Positions 1 to 7,643 of a DNA stretch of 64,000 nt are shown here, piece by piece. The translations under genes were made by a program, and so were the position numbers. The stretch covers positions 62,001 to 126,000 of the forward strand of contig NZ_JAIVKM010000002.1 in assembly GCF_020523985.1 (NCBI RefSeq). Reading direction: 5' to 3'. This DNA comes from Mangrovibacter yixingensis. Lineage in GTDB: Bacteria; Pseudomonadota; Gammaproteobacteria; Enterobacterales; Enterobacteriaceae. Within the stretch, counting starts at the first letter, position 1. Each line of letters begins with the position of its first letter. The notes beneath the pieces are model-generated. The model was given only the letters and a program-made list of their open reading frames with translations. It was not told where the DNA came from and ran no database searches.

Positions 1-14
1 GCAGGAGGGGAAAG

Positions 15-233
15 ATGGCAGAGCTTATTGATGAAGCCAACGAACGCGCCGAATTTAATATCAGCATAGCGATAGCCAATGCCCGTATTAACCACGATGC
101 GGTTTCTGCAACTCACTGCAAAGATTGCGGCGAACTTATTCCAGAAAAACGCCGTGTAGCCGTTCCCGGTTGCACCATGTGTATTGAATGCCAGACACTC
201 ACTGATAAACGTAGAAAAGCAGGTACTGCATGA
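15..233 (+). CDS. Prophage DksA/TraR-type C4 zinc-finger protein
   Basis: 72-residue protein with cysteines at 35, 38, 56 and 59 (C-x2-C, 17 residues, C-x2-C), plus an extra Cys53. This is the zinc finger of the short TraR/DksA-like proteins common in prophage early operons. The family binds the RNA polymerase secondary channel or has no known role. A strong ribosome site (GGAGGGG) precedes the ATG. The stop overlaps the next gene's start in an ATGA, so the two are translationally coupled. The family call is from the cysteine pattern; the function in this phage is inferred. Confidence 0.8.
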   Translation: MAELIDEANERAEFNISIAIANARINHDAVSATHCKDCGELIPEKRRVAVPGCTMCIECQTLTDKRRKAGTA

Positions 234-784
234 ATCATTTAATGATTGATATTGAAAGTATGGGCACCAAACCCAACGCACCAGTAGTTTCCATTGGCGC
301 CGTATTTTTCGACCCTGAGTCCGGTGAGTCAGGGCCTGAGTTTTACCAGGTCATTGACCTTACCAGTGCCATGGCTACCGGTGCCATTCCTGATGGCGAT
401 ACTATCTTGTGGTGGCTTAAGCAATCACCCGAAGCGAGGGCAGCAATTACCACCAGCGATAGCGTCTCTATTAATGCGGCGTTACTCGGCCTGAGCGCGT
501 TTATTAAAGACAACACCAATGCTGGCAGAGTCCAGATATGGAGCAATGGCGCGAACTTTGATGGCGTTATTCTTCGGGCCAGCTATGAGCGTATTGATAT
601 TCCCTGTCCATGGAAATTCTGGAACGAACTGGATGTGCGAACCATTGTCGCCATGGGGCGAGCGGTGGGTTTCGATCCGAAACGGGATATGCCTTTTGAG
701 GGTGAACAACATAACGCCCTGGCTGATGCCAGACACCAGGCAAAGTACGTATCAGCTATTTGGCAGCGAATCGTAAAACCATAA
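230..784 (+). CDS. Prophage 3'-5' exonuclease (DEDD, RNase T/ExoVIII-like)
   Basis: 184 residues. The N-terminus MIDIES supplies the Asp/Glu pair of exonuclease motif I (D7, E9). NGANFDGVIL near residue 109 gives motif II, and HNALADARHQA near residue 165 gives the His/Asp motif III. This is the DEDD exonuclease fold of phage ExoVIII-like proteins that degrade nucleic acid 3' to 5'. It overlaps the upstream zinc-finger gene by 4 bases and lies before xis/int, a usual place in lambdoid early regions. The substrate (DNA or RNA) cannot be read from the sequence. Confidence 0.82.
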   Translation: MNHLMIDIESMGTKPNAPVVSIGAVFFDPESGESGPEFYQVIDLTSAMATGAIPDGDTILWWLKQSPEARAAITTSDSVSINAALLGLSAFIKDNTNAGRVQIWSNGANFDGVILRASYERIDIPCPWKFWNELDVRTIVAMGRAVGFDPKRDMPFEGEQHNALADARHQAKYVSAIWQRIVKP

Positions 785-829
785 ATAATCTAATGGCCGG
801 GTGCAGCCGGTCGTTATACGGAGAAACTT

Positions 830-1036
830 ATGCTGAACCTCGATTGTGTACCGATCTCAACTTATTGCAAAGAAACTGGTGAGACAACTGAAGCTATCAA
901 CAAACGTATACAACGTGGTGTTTGGTTTGAAGGTATTCAGGTTCTGAAAGTGGAAGGCGTTAAGGAGAGATGGATTGATCTAAATGAGGTTGCTAAATGG
1001 GCCAGACAGAATCGCCTAAACTCCCGCGCGGCGTAA
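830..1036 (+). CDS. xis: Excisionase (Xis-like)
   Basis: 68-residue, basic, winged-helix-type protein. It has a helix-turn-helix-like stretch (TYCKETGETTEAINKRIQRG) followed by a wing and a WI-LNEVAKWA helix, as in phage excisionases. It should direct the adjacent recombinase toward excision by binding and bending attachment-site DNA. Its 3' end overlaps the integrase start by 40 bases, the classical xis/int arrangement. A GGAGAAA ribosome site precedes the ATG. The gene looks intact, so the prophage may still be able to excise. Confidence 0.85.
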   Translation: MLNLDCVPISTYCKETGETTEAINKRIQRGVWFEGIQVLKVEGVKERWIDLNEVAKWARQNRLNSRAA

Positions 1037-2166
1037 CGATCAGGAAGCATCGCCAGGGTGAAACAATCAATATCACATTCACATACCGAGGAGTTAAATG
1101 CAGGGAGCCCCTCTCCAATCTGGATGTAACCCCGAAAAACGTTAAATATGCGGAAAGGGTTCTCGGTGAGATTTACAACAAAATTGAACGGGGAACCTTT
1201 GTCTATGCCGAGTATTTTCCACGCTCTGCTCGTCTCAAGATTTTTGGTAATGCGGCATCAGGCAAAACAGTAAAAATGTATCTCGATGAGTACCTGGTGA
1301 TCTGTGAAACAAGAAAGCTGTCCCCATCGACGGTTGTCGGCTACAAGAAATGTCAAAATGCATTAGCCGGGCTCCATGTGTTGCCCGCTAGTGAGTTAAC
1401 ACCGGCAGCTTTGAAAACATGGATTCAAAACCAGAATACGACTTTAAAGACTATTCGGAATCAGCTCTCTTTCCTGCGTTCTGCACTTGATGAGGCCGTT
1501 ACCGATGGTGTGTTGCAAATTAACCCTGTATCGCTGGTTACAGCATCACGCTATCAGAGTGACAAATCAGGAACAAAGAGTCGTTATGTAGTTGACCCGT
1601 TATCTCCAGCAGAAGTCGATGCTCTACTATCCGCAGCAGGGAATAAGCAGTGGGAGAATCTTTTCAGATTTGCCATACATACTGGGCTTCGCAGTTCAGA
1701 GCTGTGTGCTCTACGTTGGTCTGATATTGATTTCATACACAGAACGGCTCACGTTCAGAACGCCAGTGTTGTCGGTATTATCAAAGGGACAAAAACTAAG
1801 GCCGGCACACGAAAAGTGGAATTGTCAGAAGAGGCGATAAGCGCATTGAACAACCAGAAACCTTTCACCTTTATGAAAGGTAATACTATTTTTGAGGATC
1901 CAAAGACGGGCACCCCTTGGGCCAGCGCCGATGCAATCAGGAAAAAAGCATGGGTGCCTACGTTGCGAAAGGCTGGTATTAGATACCGCAATCCCTACCA
2001 AACCAGACATACATATGCGACCCGTCATATCAGCAAAGGAGCAAACCTGTTTTGGCTATCATCACAAATGGGACATAAAGGACCAGAAATGCTGTTCCGG
2101 CACTATGGTTCATATCTAGTTGAATATGATGGAAATACCTCCAATAAATCACTATATAAAAATTAA
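997..2166 (+). CDS. int: Prophage tyrosine-recombinase integrase (ssrA-specific)
   Basis: 389 residues. There is an N-terminal arm-binding region (about 1-85), a SAM-like core-binding domain (about 88-185) and a catalytic domain (200-375). Visible active-site residues are R232 (TGLRSSEL), R337 (QTRHTY), H360 (MGHKG) and nucleophile Y370 (FRHYGSY). The usual His three residues before R337 is Tyr334, a substitution I recall from other phage integrases. The gene reads toward the duplicated ssrA 3' end at 3651-3684, so it is the likely enzyme for that site. Length and domains are complete, and nothing suggests inactivation. Confidence 0.93.
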   Translation: MGQTESPKLPRGVTIRKHRQGETINITFTYRGVKCREPLSNLDVTPKNVKYAERVLGEIYNKIERGTFVYAEYFPRSARLKIFGNAASGKTVKMYLDEYLVICETRKLSPSTVVGYKKCQNALAGLHVLPASELTPAALKTWIQNQNTTLKTIRNQLSFLRSALDEAVTDGVLQINPVSLVTASRYQSDKSGTKSRYVVDPLSPAEVDALLSAAGNKQWENLFRFAIHTGLRSSELCALRWSDIDFIHRTAHVQNASVVGIIKGTKTKAGTRKVELSEEAISALNNQKPFTFMKGNTIFEDPKTGTPWASADAIRKKAWVPTLRKAGIRYRNPYQTRHTYATRHISKGANLFWLSSQMGHKGPEMLFRHYGSYLVEYDGNTSNKSLYKN

Positions 2167-2333
2167 ATTTTTTACCATCAATAATGGGTGAATACTATTC
2201 GCCCATGCATTATCACAACACCAATACCCGTTGCAGCACTTTTTACCTTGCAAATTTTAGAGAACCACATCTATTTTATAAGTGAACTTCACACCTCACT
2301 GACTGTCGAAAATGTAAAGATGTTTTAGGAACT

Positions 2334-2361
2334 TTTTCTATCATAGCTATTGTGTTATAAT
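2334..2361 (+). promoter_or_regulatory. Extended -10 promoter of the prophage accessory cassette
   Basis: A perfect TATAAT at 2356-2361 is preceded by TG one base upstream (extended -10). Only a weak -35 (TTTTCT, 2334-2339) is visible. It sits in the 270-base gap after int and about 75 bases before the start at 2435. The cassette can therefore be transcribed from a repressed prophage independently of int, as is typical of morons. The element is seen; its activity is inferred. Confidence 0.55.
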
Positions 2362-2434
2362 CTTGCGCCCTCTTTGCTGCGGGGGTATAAAATAACCTCA
2401 AATGGATTCTTCGAGGCATGAGAAGGAGGTCTTT

Positions 2435-2677
2435 ATGTCAGAGTTTGTCATGAAGATGTTTGGTGTTAGTGACGTTGTCAAAGGCGGTCAAGCAATGGCT
2501 GACAGATTGAACAAATCTGGAGTCAAAAACATCAAAGTTGTTGGTCGAGGGGCGGTTATTGTTAATACAGCAGCTGACCCAGACAAAATTCATCGTATTA
2601 GAAAAGCTGCACGTAAATTCGTTGAACAAGACGCTGTTGCAGTTGCAGCAGCCAACACTAAGAACAGCGACGATTAA
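2435..2677 (+). CDS. Small uncharacterised prophage accessory protein
   Basis: 80 residues from the ATG at 2435, chosen because AAGGAGGT lies 5-12 bases upstream; an earlier in-frame ATG at 2402 has no such site. The protein is soluble, with alternating helix/strand character and a GRGAVIV core followed by a basic helix (residues 50-65). I see no cysteine clusters or membrane segment and do not recognise the family. It is 3 bases upstream of the membrane-protein gene at 2681 and probably coupled to it. As cargo between int and the attachment site it may serve in defence or superinfection exclusion, which is inference from position only. Confidence 0.7.
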   Translation: MSEFVMKMFGVSDVVKGGQAMADRLNKSGVKNIKVVGRGAVIVNTAADPDKIHRIRKAARKFVEQDAVAVAAANTKNSDD

Positions 2678-2680
2678 CTA

Positions 2681-3487
2681 ATGCTTGCATTGCTAATCAT
2701 ACCACTTCTGGTTAGCGGTTCTTTACTGGTAACATCGCCGCATAATATTAAGCTTTTCTACAGATTACATCGCTATGATGGCCAGCTTCTTTATATGAAG
2801 GTGGCCACATACGGTGTATATGCTTTTGCTACTGCTTTGCTTTTTGCATATGTCTTAAAATTTTTCTGCCCAAACTTAGCTGTTGCGACCTGGTTATCTC
2901 ACCTAATAGATGGAAGCTCAGATCCAAAAGAAAATCGCATCACTTCATGGTTAATACTGCTTTCCGTCACGACATGTGCGTTAGCCATAATATGGCTACA
3001 ATTATGCCGATTTCGCATGCACATCGCTGCTTGGATGATAAGCGGCAATCAAGACATAAACTTTGCCAAACAAGTGATCCGGCTATATGAGCTGGAAAAA
3101 CTGCTATCTGATGGCTCATTAGGTCAATTATTTTTTTACTCGGCAACTGAAGATAGACCAGTACTTGTGAGCCTCAAATCAAGAAAGGTGTATGTAGGCA
3201 CAGTTAACATGATTAGTGAGCCAAATGAAAAACAGGGTCCAAATTTAGAGATTTCGATCAGTCCTATCATGTCTGGTTATAGGGATAAAGACACTCTTAG
3301 GGTACTGTTTTCAAATGATTATAATGATCTTGATGATGTAGATACCAGCATAATTTTTCCTTTAAGTGAAGTATCTCATGCATCTTGGTTCAATATGGAC
3401 ATACATGAAAAAGTAGATAATAGCCATGAAAATAAACCAATGAGCAATAGAAAAAAGAAAAGGCATTATGGAAGGAAAAGAAATTAA
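2681..3487 (+). CDS. Uncharacterised prophage membrane protein with cytoplasmic C-terminal domain
   Basis: 268 residues. Three hydrophobic segments (about 1-17, 39-61 and 88-108) are followed by a roughly 160-residue soluble part. Residues 155-230 are strand-rich; the segment VLVSLKSRKVYVGTV resembles an Sm/SH3-like barrel start. The tail is very basic (RKKKRHYGRKRN). No clear ribosome site precedes the ATG, and the upstream stop is 3 bases away, so translation is probably coupled. The gene is visibly richer in A+T than its core neighbours, as moron genes often are. I do not recognise the family; a membrane-anchored exclusion or defence effector is a guess. Confidence 0.72.
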   Translation: MLALLIIPLLVSGSLLVTSPHNIKLFYRLHRYDGQLLYMKVATYGVYAFATALLFAYVLKFFCPNLAVATWLSHLIDGSSDPKENRITSWLILLSVTTCALAIIWLQLCRFRMHIAAWMISGNQDINFAKQVIRLYELEKLLSDGSLGQLFFYSATEDRPVLVSLKSRKVYVGTVNMISEPNEKQGPNLEISISPIMSGYRDKDTLRVLFSNDYNDLDDVDTSIIFPLSEVSHASWFNMDIHEKVDNSHENKPMSNRKKKRHYGRKRN

Positions 3488-3650
3488 AAAGTCATAATTA
3501 ACGCATTTAACAACACAAAAAATACTCTCCAAAGCATTCACATATAACTTTCCACAACTTATACCTTACATAGACAGCAAAGTGTACGCACAGTATACGC
3601 AATGATAAAAAATTAATTAATAATAAATAAAATCAAAAAGTTATAATTAA

Positions 3651-3684
3651 TCGGGCGCGGGTTCAACTCCCGCCAGCTCCACCA
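3651..3684 (+). other. Duplicated ssrA 3' end: prophage attachment site (att)
   Basis: Thirty-four bases match the tmRNA 3' end, including GGGTTCAACTCCCGCC (T-arm) and the CCACCA terminus. The bases just upstream are AT-rich phage DNA, not tmRNA, so this is the duplicated half-site rather than a full ssrA. The intact gene should lie beyond the left edge, at the other prophage end. The 3' end of ssrA is a well-known integration target in enterobacteria. Confidence 0.88.
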
Positions 3685-3727
3685 AAATCCTCCATCGGTG
3701 ATTACCAGAGTCAACCGATGAAGTCCT

Positions 3728-3764
3728 AAGAGCCCGCACGGCGCAAGCCCTGCGGGCTTTTTTG
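3728..3764 (+). terminator. Original ssrA rho-independent terminator
   Basis: A GC-rich hairpin (AGCCCGCA and TGCGGGCT arms) is followed by TTTTTT. It closely resembles, from memory, the flank downstream of E. coli ssrA. This places the chromosomal side of the junction immediately after position 3684. Confidence 0.85.
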
Positions 3765-3862
3765 TGCCTGCAATTTATCCGTAATTATCTAAGTTGCCCC
3801 ACCTGAATCCAGTGATTATTGGTACACGTTTAGGTATACCAATTCATAAAGGACCGGCCACA

Positions 3863-4192
3863 GTGGCACGAACAACACGCCCCTGGACCAACACTGAAGT
3901 TCTGCGCGCTAAGGCGTTAGAGAAGAATCTAACGCTGCATGATGGCGACGGGTTTTTCCTGGTAGTGAAAACCAGTGGCAAAAAGCTCTGGTGCTTTCGC
4001 TATCAACGTCCGGCAACAAAGCAGCGAACAATGATGGGATTCGGTACCTTCCCCGCCCTTTCTCTTGCTGATGCCCGAGGGTTAAGAGCGGATTACCTTG
4101 CCTTATTAGCTAATGGAATCGACCCGCAAATTCAGGCCGAAGTTGCAGAGGAACAACAACAAATCGCTCTGGACCGTATTTTTCGACTGTAG
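3863..4192 (+). pseudogene. Truncated P4-type integrase (CP4-57 IntA-like remnant)
   Basis: From a GTG at 3863 (AAGGA upstream) the 109 residues begin ARTTRPWT and carry the N-terminal arm-binding domain (DUF4102 type) of P4-family integrases: DGDGFFLVV, KLWCFRYQRP, TMMGFGTFPALSLADAR. A complete enzyme is about 400 residues. The core-binding and catalytic domains are missing, so it cannot recombine DNA. It lies about 180 bases past the ssrA end, where CP4-57-type islands carry intA. It is read as the relic of an older island, later separated from ssrA by the prophage. Confidence 0.85.
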
Positions 4193-4259
4193 CGGCTAAT
4201 TGGTTCCAGCGCGACCCTTGTCATATGTTCATGTCCACTTTGCGTCCACGACAATATTT

Positions 4260-4400
4260 TTATTCATATCTCTTCCGTGTGTCTCTCACAAATTTGTGAT
4301 GGCACTCATCACAGCGTTCCTCATCCAGCGGAAACAGCCTGGCCCATAATGAGCGCTTCACTCCGCAATCCATACAGTGCTTCATAGCGAGTATTTTCAT
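4260..4400 (-). CDS. Small zinc-ribbon protein
   Basis: 46 residues from the ATG at 4400, chosen for the AAGGGG site upstream; an in-frame ATG at 4442 lacks one. Two C-x2-C pairs (CMDCG and CDECH) form a zinc-ribbon pattern, and the tail is basic. No family is recognised. Similar mini-proteins are frequent in phage and island remnants, which fits the location between the truncated integrase and the DinI-like gene. Coding status rests on the paired cysteines and the ribosome site. Confidence 0.55.
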   Translation of the reverse strand: MKILAMKHCMDCGVKRSLWARLFPLDEERCDECHHKFVRDTRKRYE

Positions 4401-4700
4401 TCCGTTAGTCCCCTTCCTGGACGCTGCAACCATATAAACCAAAACAGTTTTTTGCCAATCGTTTCTGCTGATCGATTATTAACAATTGATCGCTGCCACC
4501 GATCACGTTAAAAACCAATGTTCCGACCCATTTCAGTTTGCAAAATCGTCCTGGTAAGCCGGATAACAGCGACAGTTCTGTGGAAGCATCCCACCTTCAG
4601 TTCCACGCTCTTTTAAAGATCTTCCGACATATAAACAGGAACTGCCTCCTCCTGGCACAGACCATTTAGGGAATAAAACCGCAAAATCACCACGCTGATG
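4401..4700. other. Island-remnant spacer without a recognisable gene
   Basis: I see no convincing gene here. The reverse-strand reading frame at 4533-4763 has composition and cysteine scatter unlike a folded protein, and it runs through the DinI promoter. Confidence 0.5.
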
Positions 4701-4730
4701 TTGATACTGGTTATGCATACAGCATATACT
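4701..4730 (+). promoter_or_regulatory. SOS promoter with LexA box
   Basis: TTGATA (4701-4706) and TATACT (4725-4730) are 18 bases apart. Between them lies CTGGTTATGCATACAG (4707-4722), a CTG-N10-CAG LexA operator. Bound LexA would cover the promoter spacer and block the polymerase. The DinI-like gene starts 32 bases downstream. Confidence 0.8.
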
Positions 4731-4761
4731 GTAAGGATACCCAGTAAAGAGGACGTAAAGC

Positions 4762-5004
4762 ATGTTTGTGGAACTCGTTTATGACAAAAGGAATTTTGAT
4801 GGTTTGCCGGGCGCCAGGGAGATAATCCTGGGCGAATTAAGCAAAAGAATGCAGCGTATCTTTCCGGATGCAGAAGTTCGGGTTAAACCAATGATGACAC
4901 TGCCAGCAATCAACACTGACGCCAGCAAGCACGAGAAGGAACAAATAAGCCGGGCGGTACAGGAAATGTTTGAAGAAGCGGATATGTGGCTCACGGGCGA
5001 ATAG
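4762..5004 (+). CDS. DinI-like SOS-response protein
   Basis: 80 residues that align in outline with DinI: an N-terminal strand, then GARE-ILGELSKRMQRIFPDAEVRV, a short variable loop, KEQISRAVQEMFEEADMW and an acidic end. DinI binds and stabilises or modulates RecA filaments. DinI-like paralogues are common in prophages and islands, where they tune induction. The ribosome site AGAGGA precedes the ATG. A LexA box lies inside its promoter (4701-4730), so induction by DNA damage is expected. It is in the ssrA island remnant, not the usual dinI site, so I treat it as a mobile-element paralogue. Confidence 0.83.
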   Translation: MFVELVYDKRNFDGLPGAREIILGELSKRMQRIFPDAEVRVKPMMTLPAINTDASKHEKEQISRAVQEMFEEADMWLTGE

Positions 5005-5211
5005 CAAGCCTGAGTAACATGTCACAGCCGCAGCCCATCTCTGCCATAAAGGGCTGCGGTGCTGAATTTCACACGGAGTAGCAAACCCCGCCTGGGTGAG
5101 TCTTCCAGCCCTCATATAGCGGTAATCATCAACAAGCCTGCTCTGAACATTTTCATATACAGCCAAACTGTATTGTACAGACTCACCAGGTTGATTACCT
5201 CACCAACCAAA

Positions 5212-5523
5212 CTACCGCCGCCTTCCCTTCGCCACAGAAGCAGACCAGCTAAAATCACTGACTTCACTCTCCTTCATTGACTCAGGTTTCTTACGGCGCA
5301 CCGGTTTTTTCTTCGTTTTTTCAGCCTGTGCTTTCTCTTTTTCCAGCTTCACAGACATCACCTGTTGCCGGGCTTCAGCAGTCAGCTCTTTCTCTTTTTT
5401 GCCATCTGGCTCTTTACCGGTGCGTTCACGGTATTTCTGTATCAACCCTTGCAGCGTTTCCTCAACCACCAGGCGTTCATCGGCATTGAATTGGTCGATA
5501 GAAATCATTTTCGTGTCTTTCAT
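5212..5523 (-). CDS. Uncharacterised basic protein
   Basis: 103 residues from 5523, or 98 from a second ATG at 5508; neither start has a strong ribosome site. The N-terminal half is helical (MISIDQFNADERLVVEETLQGLIQKY as a pattern). The C-terminal half is very rich in Lys, Arg and Glu, including KTKKKPVRRKKPES, and looks disordered and able to bind nucleic acid. No family is recognised. It lies at the far edge of the ssrA island remnant. It is kept because the helix has good amphipathic character and the frame is long for its strand. Confidence 0.5.
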   Translation of the reverse strand: MKDTKMISIDQFNADERLVVEETLQGLIQKYRERTGKEPDGKKEKELTAEARQQVMSVKLEKEKAQAEKTKKKPVRRKKPESMKESEVSDFSWSASVAKGRRR

Positions 5524-6225
5524 AAGGTAGCGTCCGTTGGCAAGTAAGGCTCTCAGTGTACAGGAATCCCCATAACGGTAACTGATGCTATCGCAAATAA
5601 ATTCAGGTAAGTACGCAGGCCCTTCGCCAGATGGGCGATACCCATGGCAAGGCTGAAGCACCACACCAACAACAGCGTGAGTGGCGGCAAGACCGCGGGT
5701 ATATTAATCACACCTAAAAGCCAGAGTTATTTCTACCGGAAATACAGGTGAAAAAGAGCTAAAAATGGAAAAATAAAGGCTATTAATAACGTAGTGAAAG
5801 TATATTAAAACTATTACCTGGAAATATAATAACTAGCCAACGAATACCATTAATAGAAAGTGCAATGAGTTCATTTTCTCGCCTGAACCACTCCATGCTA
5901 ATACCTATTTTTATCTAAAAAACTTGCACTCATCTGATGCAAGTAAATATCCACAAAACCAGTAAATAAAATAAAAACCATTAAAAAACAATAAAATAAA
6001 TAAATGCATTATTCATAAAAAACACTATTTACCGATCCATAATAGTGCAATCAACCACATATTCATGTTGCCTCATATTTTTATAGGCACTACCCACATT
6101 TTTCATCATTTATATCATGCGTCACCTGTTGCAACATCAGGTCAACGTTATTGTAACGTTTTCACTAATCCTGGGGTGAAAACCTCTGGCCGGAGAAAAC
6201 CTGCTGATTCATTTATGAGATAACA
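5524..6225. promoter_or_regulatory. AT-rich intergenic region with two palindromes before the NCS1 operon
   Basis: No gene is seen. The first part, from about 5700, is strongly AT-rich. Near the operon are TGTTGCAACA (6127-6136, within CCTGTTGCAACATCAGG) and AACGTTATTGTAACGTT (6144-6160). They are 8 bases apart and about 65-100 bases before the start at 6226. They are candidate operators for an unidentified regulator. No regulator gene is adjacent. Confidence 0.5.
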
Positions 6226-7632
6226 ATGATGACAAATAAACCTGTAGACAGTGCCAGTACCACAACCATTGAATTAAGCACTATCCAGCCTATTCCACTC
6301 AATGAGCGCCACGGTAAACCACAGAACCTGTTTACCATCTGGTTTGGTTCCAACATCATGCTACTCACGGTGATAACCGGAGCACTGGCTGTCAGTATCT
6401 TCCATTTATCGTTTTTGTGGGCGACCGTTGCGGTTTTGATTGGCAACCTTGCCGGTGGTTTGTTTATGGCACTCCACTCAGCGCAAGGGCCGCAGTTGGG
6501 CGTGCCGCAAATGGTGCAAACCCGTGGCCAGTTCGGCTCCTATGGTTCTGTGCTGGTCGTGGCACTGGTTGTCATCATGTATATCGGCTTTCTGGCCTCT
6601 AATTTAGTGCTGGGCGGACAGTCTCTGCATGCCATTTATGCACCCGTATCCACCAATATGGGGATAATTGTTTCTGCACTGCTGAGCCTGGTTGCCTGTG
6701 CATTTGGCTACAACCTGATCCACGCCTATACCAAAGTGATGTCGTGGGTTTCAGGTATTATCCTGGTCGCCGCCTTTGTGTGGATAATTTTTGTCACCGG
6801 GTTACCGGCCAATTTTCTGGCACGCGGTGATTTTAATTTGAGTGGTTTCCTGGGTGCCGTTTCCATTGCTGCATTATGGCAGTTGGCTTATGCCCCCTAT
6901 GTCTCTGATTACTCGCGCTATATGCCGAAAGACATCAGTGAAAAAAGTGTCTTCTGGTGCAGCTACCTGGGGTGTGTTCTTGGCTCCCTGTTCCCCATGA
7001 TCCTCGGTATTCTGGTTTCCGTATGTATTGGCGATGGTGATTTAATCAACGGCATTGTCAATATGACAGGCGGGCTGTCTTCTACCGTTATCATCGTGTT
7101 TGCTGTTGGTATTGCCGCCACTAATGCCATGAACCTGTACTGCGGTGTGCTGTGTACACTCACACTGGGCCAGACTTTTTTCCCTAAATGGTCCCCTCTT
7201 TCCGGCGCACGTATTGCCGTATCCATTATTACGGTGCTCATTGAAGTCTTAATTGCAATCTATGGGCAGGAAAACTTCCTGGTCAATTACACCAATTTTA
7301 TTCTGATGCTGCTCTATGTACTGGTGCCATGGACTGCCATTAACCTGGTGGATTACTACCTGGTCGCACACGGCAATTATGACGTTGCCTCGTTTTTCCG
7401 CCGGGATGGCGGCATTTATGGCTACTTCAATTCAAAAGCTATTTTCTGCTACCTGCTGGGCATTATTGTTGAAGTCCCATTTATGTCCACGGCCATTTAT
7501 ACCGGCCCGGCAGCCACAATGTTAGGTGGCGCAGATATTTCCTGGATAATCGGCCTGGCGGTAGTATCACCGGTTTATTACCTGCTGTGCCGCACTCAGC
7601 CTGCCGTACAAGTATCATCCGTTAAATCCTGA
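6226..7632 (+). CDS. NCS1-family permease (cytosine/purine/thiamine/pyridoxine type)
   Basis: 468 residues with about 12 membrane segments. The N-terminal signature NLFTIWFGSNIMLLTVITGALA and the later YVSDYSRYMP are hallmarks of the nucleobase-cation-symport-1 family (CodB, PucI and relatives), which import nucleobases, hydantoins or B vitamins with Na+ or H+. The gene ends 11 bases before the GMC oxidoreductase, and both run into the aldehyde dehydrogenase. The cargo is therefore probably an alcohol-bearing compound that those enzymes oxidise. The exact substrate cannot be told; no deaminase or hydantoinase is nearby, which argues against simple cytosine uptake. Confidence 0.85.
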   Translation: MMTNKPVDSASTTTIELSTIQPIPLNERHGKPQNLFTIWFGSNIMLLTVITGALAVSIFHLSFLWATVAVLIGNLAGGLFMALHSAQGPQLGVPQMVQTRGQFGSYGSVLVVALVVIMYIGFLASNLVLGGQSLHAIYAPVSTNMGIIVSALLSLVACAFGYNLIHAYTKVMSWVSGIILVAAFVWIIFVTGLPANFLARGDFNLSGFLGAVSIAALWQLAYAPYVSDYSRYMPKDISEKSVFWCSYLGCVLGSLFPMILGILVSVCIGDGDLINGIVNMTGGLSSTVIIVFAVGIAATNAMNLYCGVLCTLTLGQTFFPKWSPLSGARIAVSIITVLIEVLIAIYGQENFLVNYTNFILMLLYVLVPWTAINLVDYYLVAHGNYDVASFFRRDGGIYGYFNSKAIFCYLLGIIVEVPFMSTAIYTGPAATMLGGADISWIIGLAVVSPVYYLLCRTQPAVQVSSVKS

Positions 7633-7643
7633 GAGAGCCAGCA

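Noticed and set aside
3651-3684. Full tmRNA gene
   Set aside because: Only the last 34 bases resemble ssrA; the DNA upstream is AT-rich phage sequence.
4533-4763. Reverse-strand gene upstream of the DinI-like gene
   Set aside because: It runs through the LexA promoter and has no ribosome site or recognisable motif.
5059-5547. Forward-strand reading frames opposite the basic protein
   Set aside because: They are shadows of the reverse-strand frame with unlikely amino-acid composition.
6161-6225. TPP-type riboswitch before the NCS1 permease
   Set aside because: A GGGGTG-like stretch is present, but the CTGAGA and other conserved pieces are missing.
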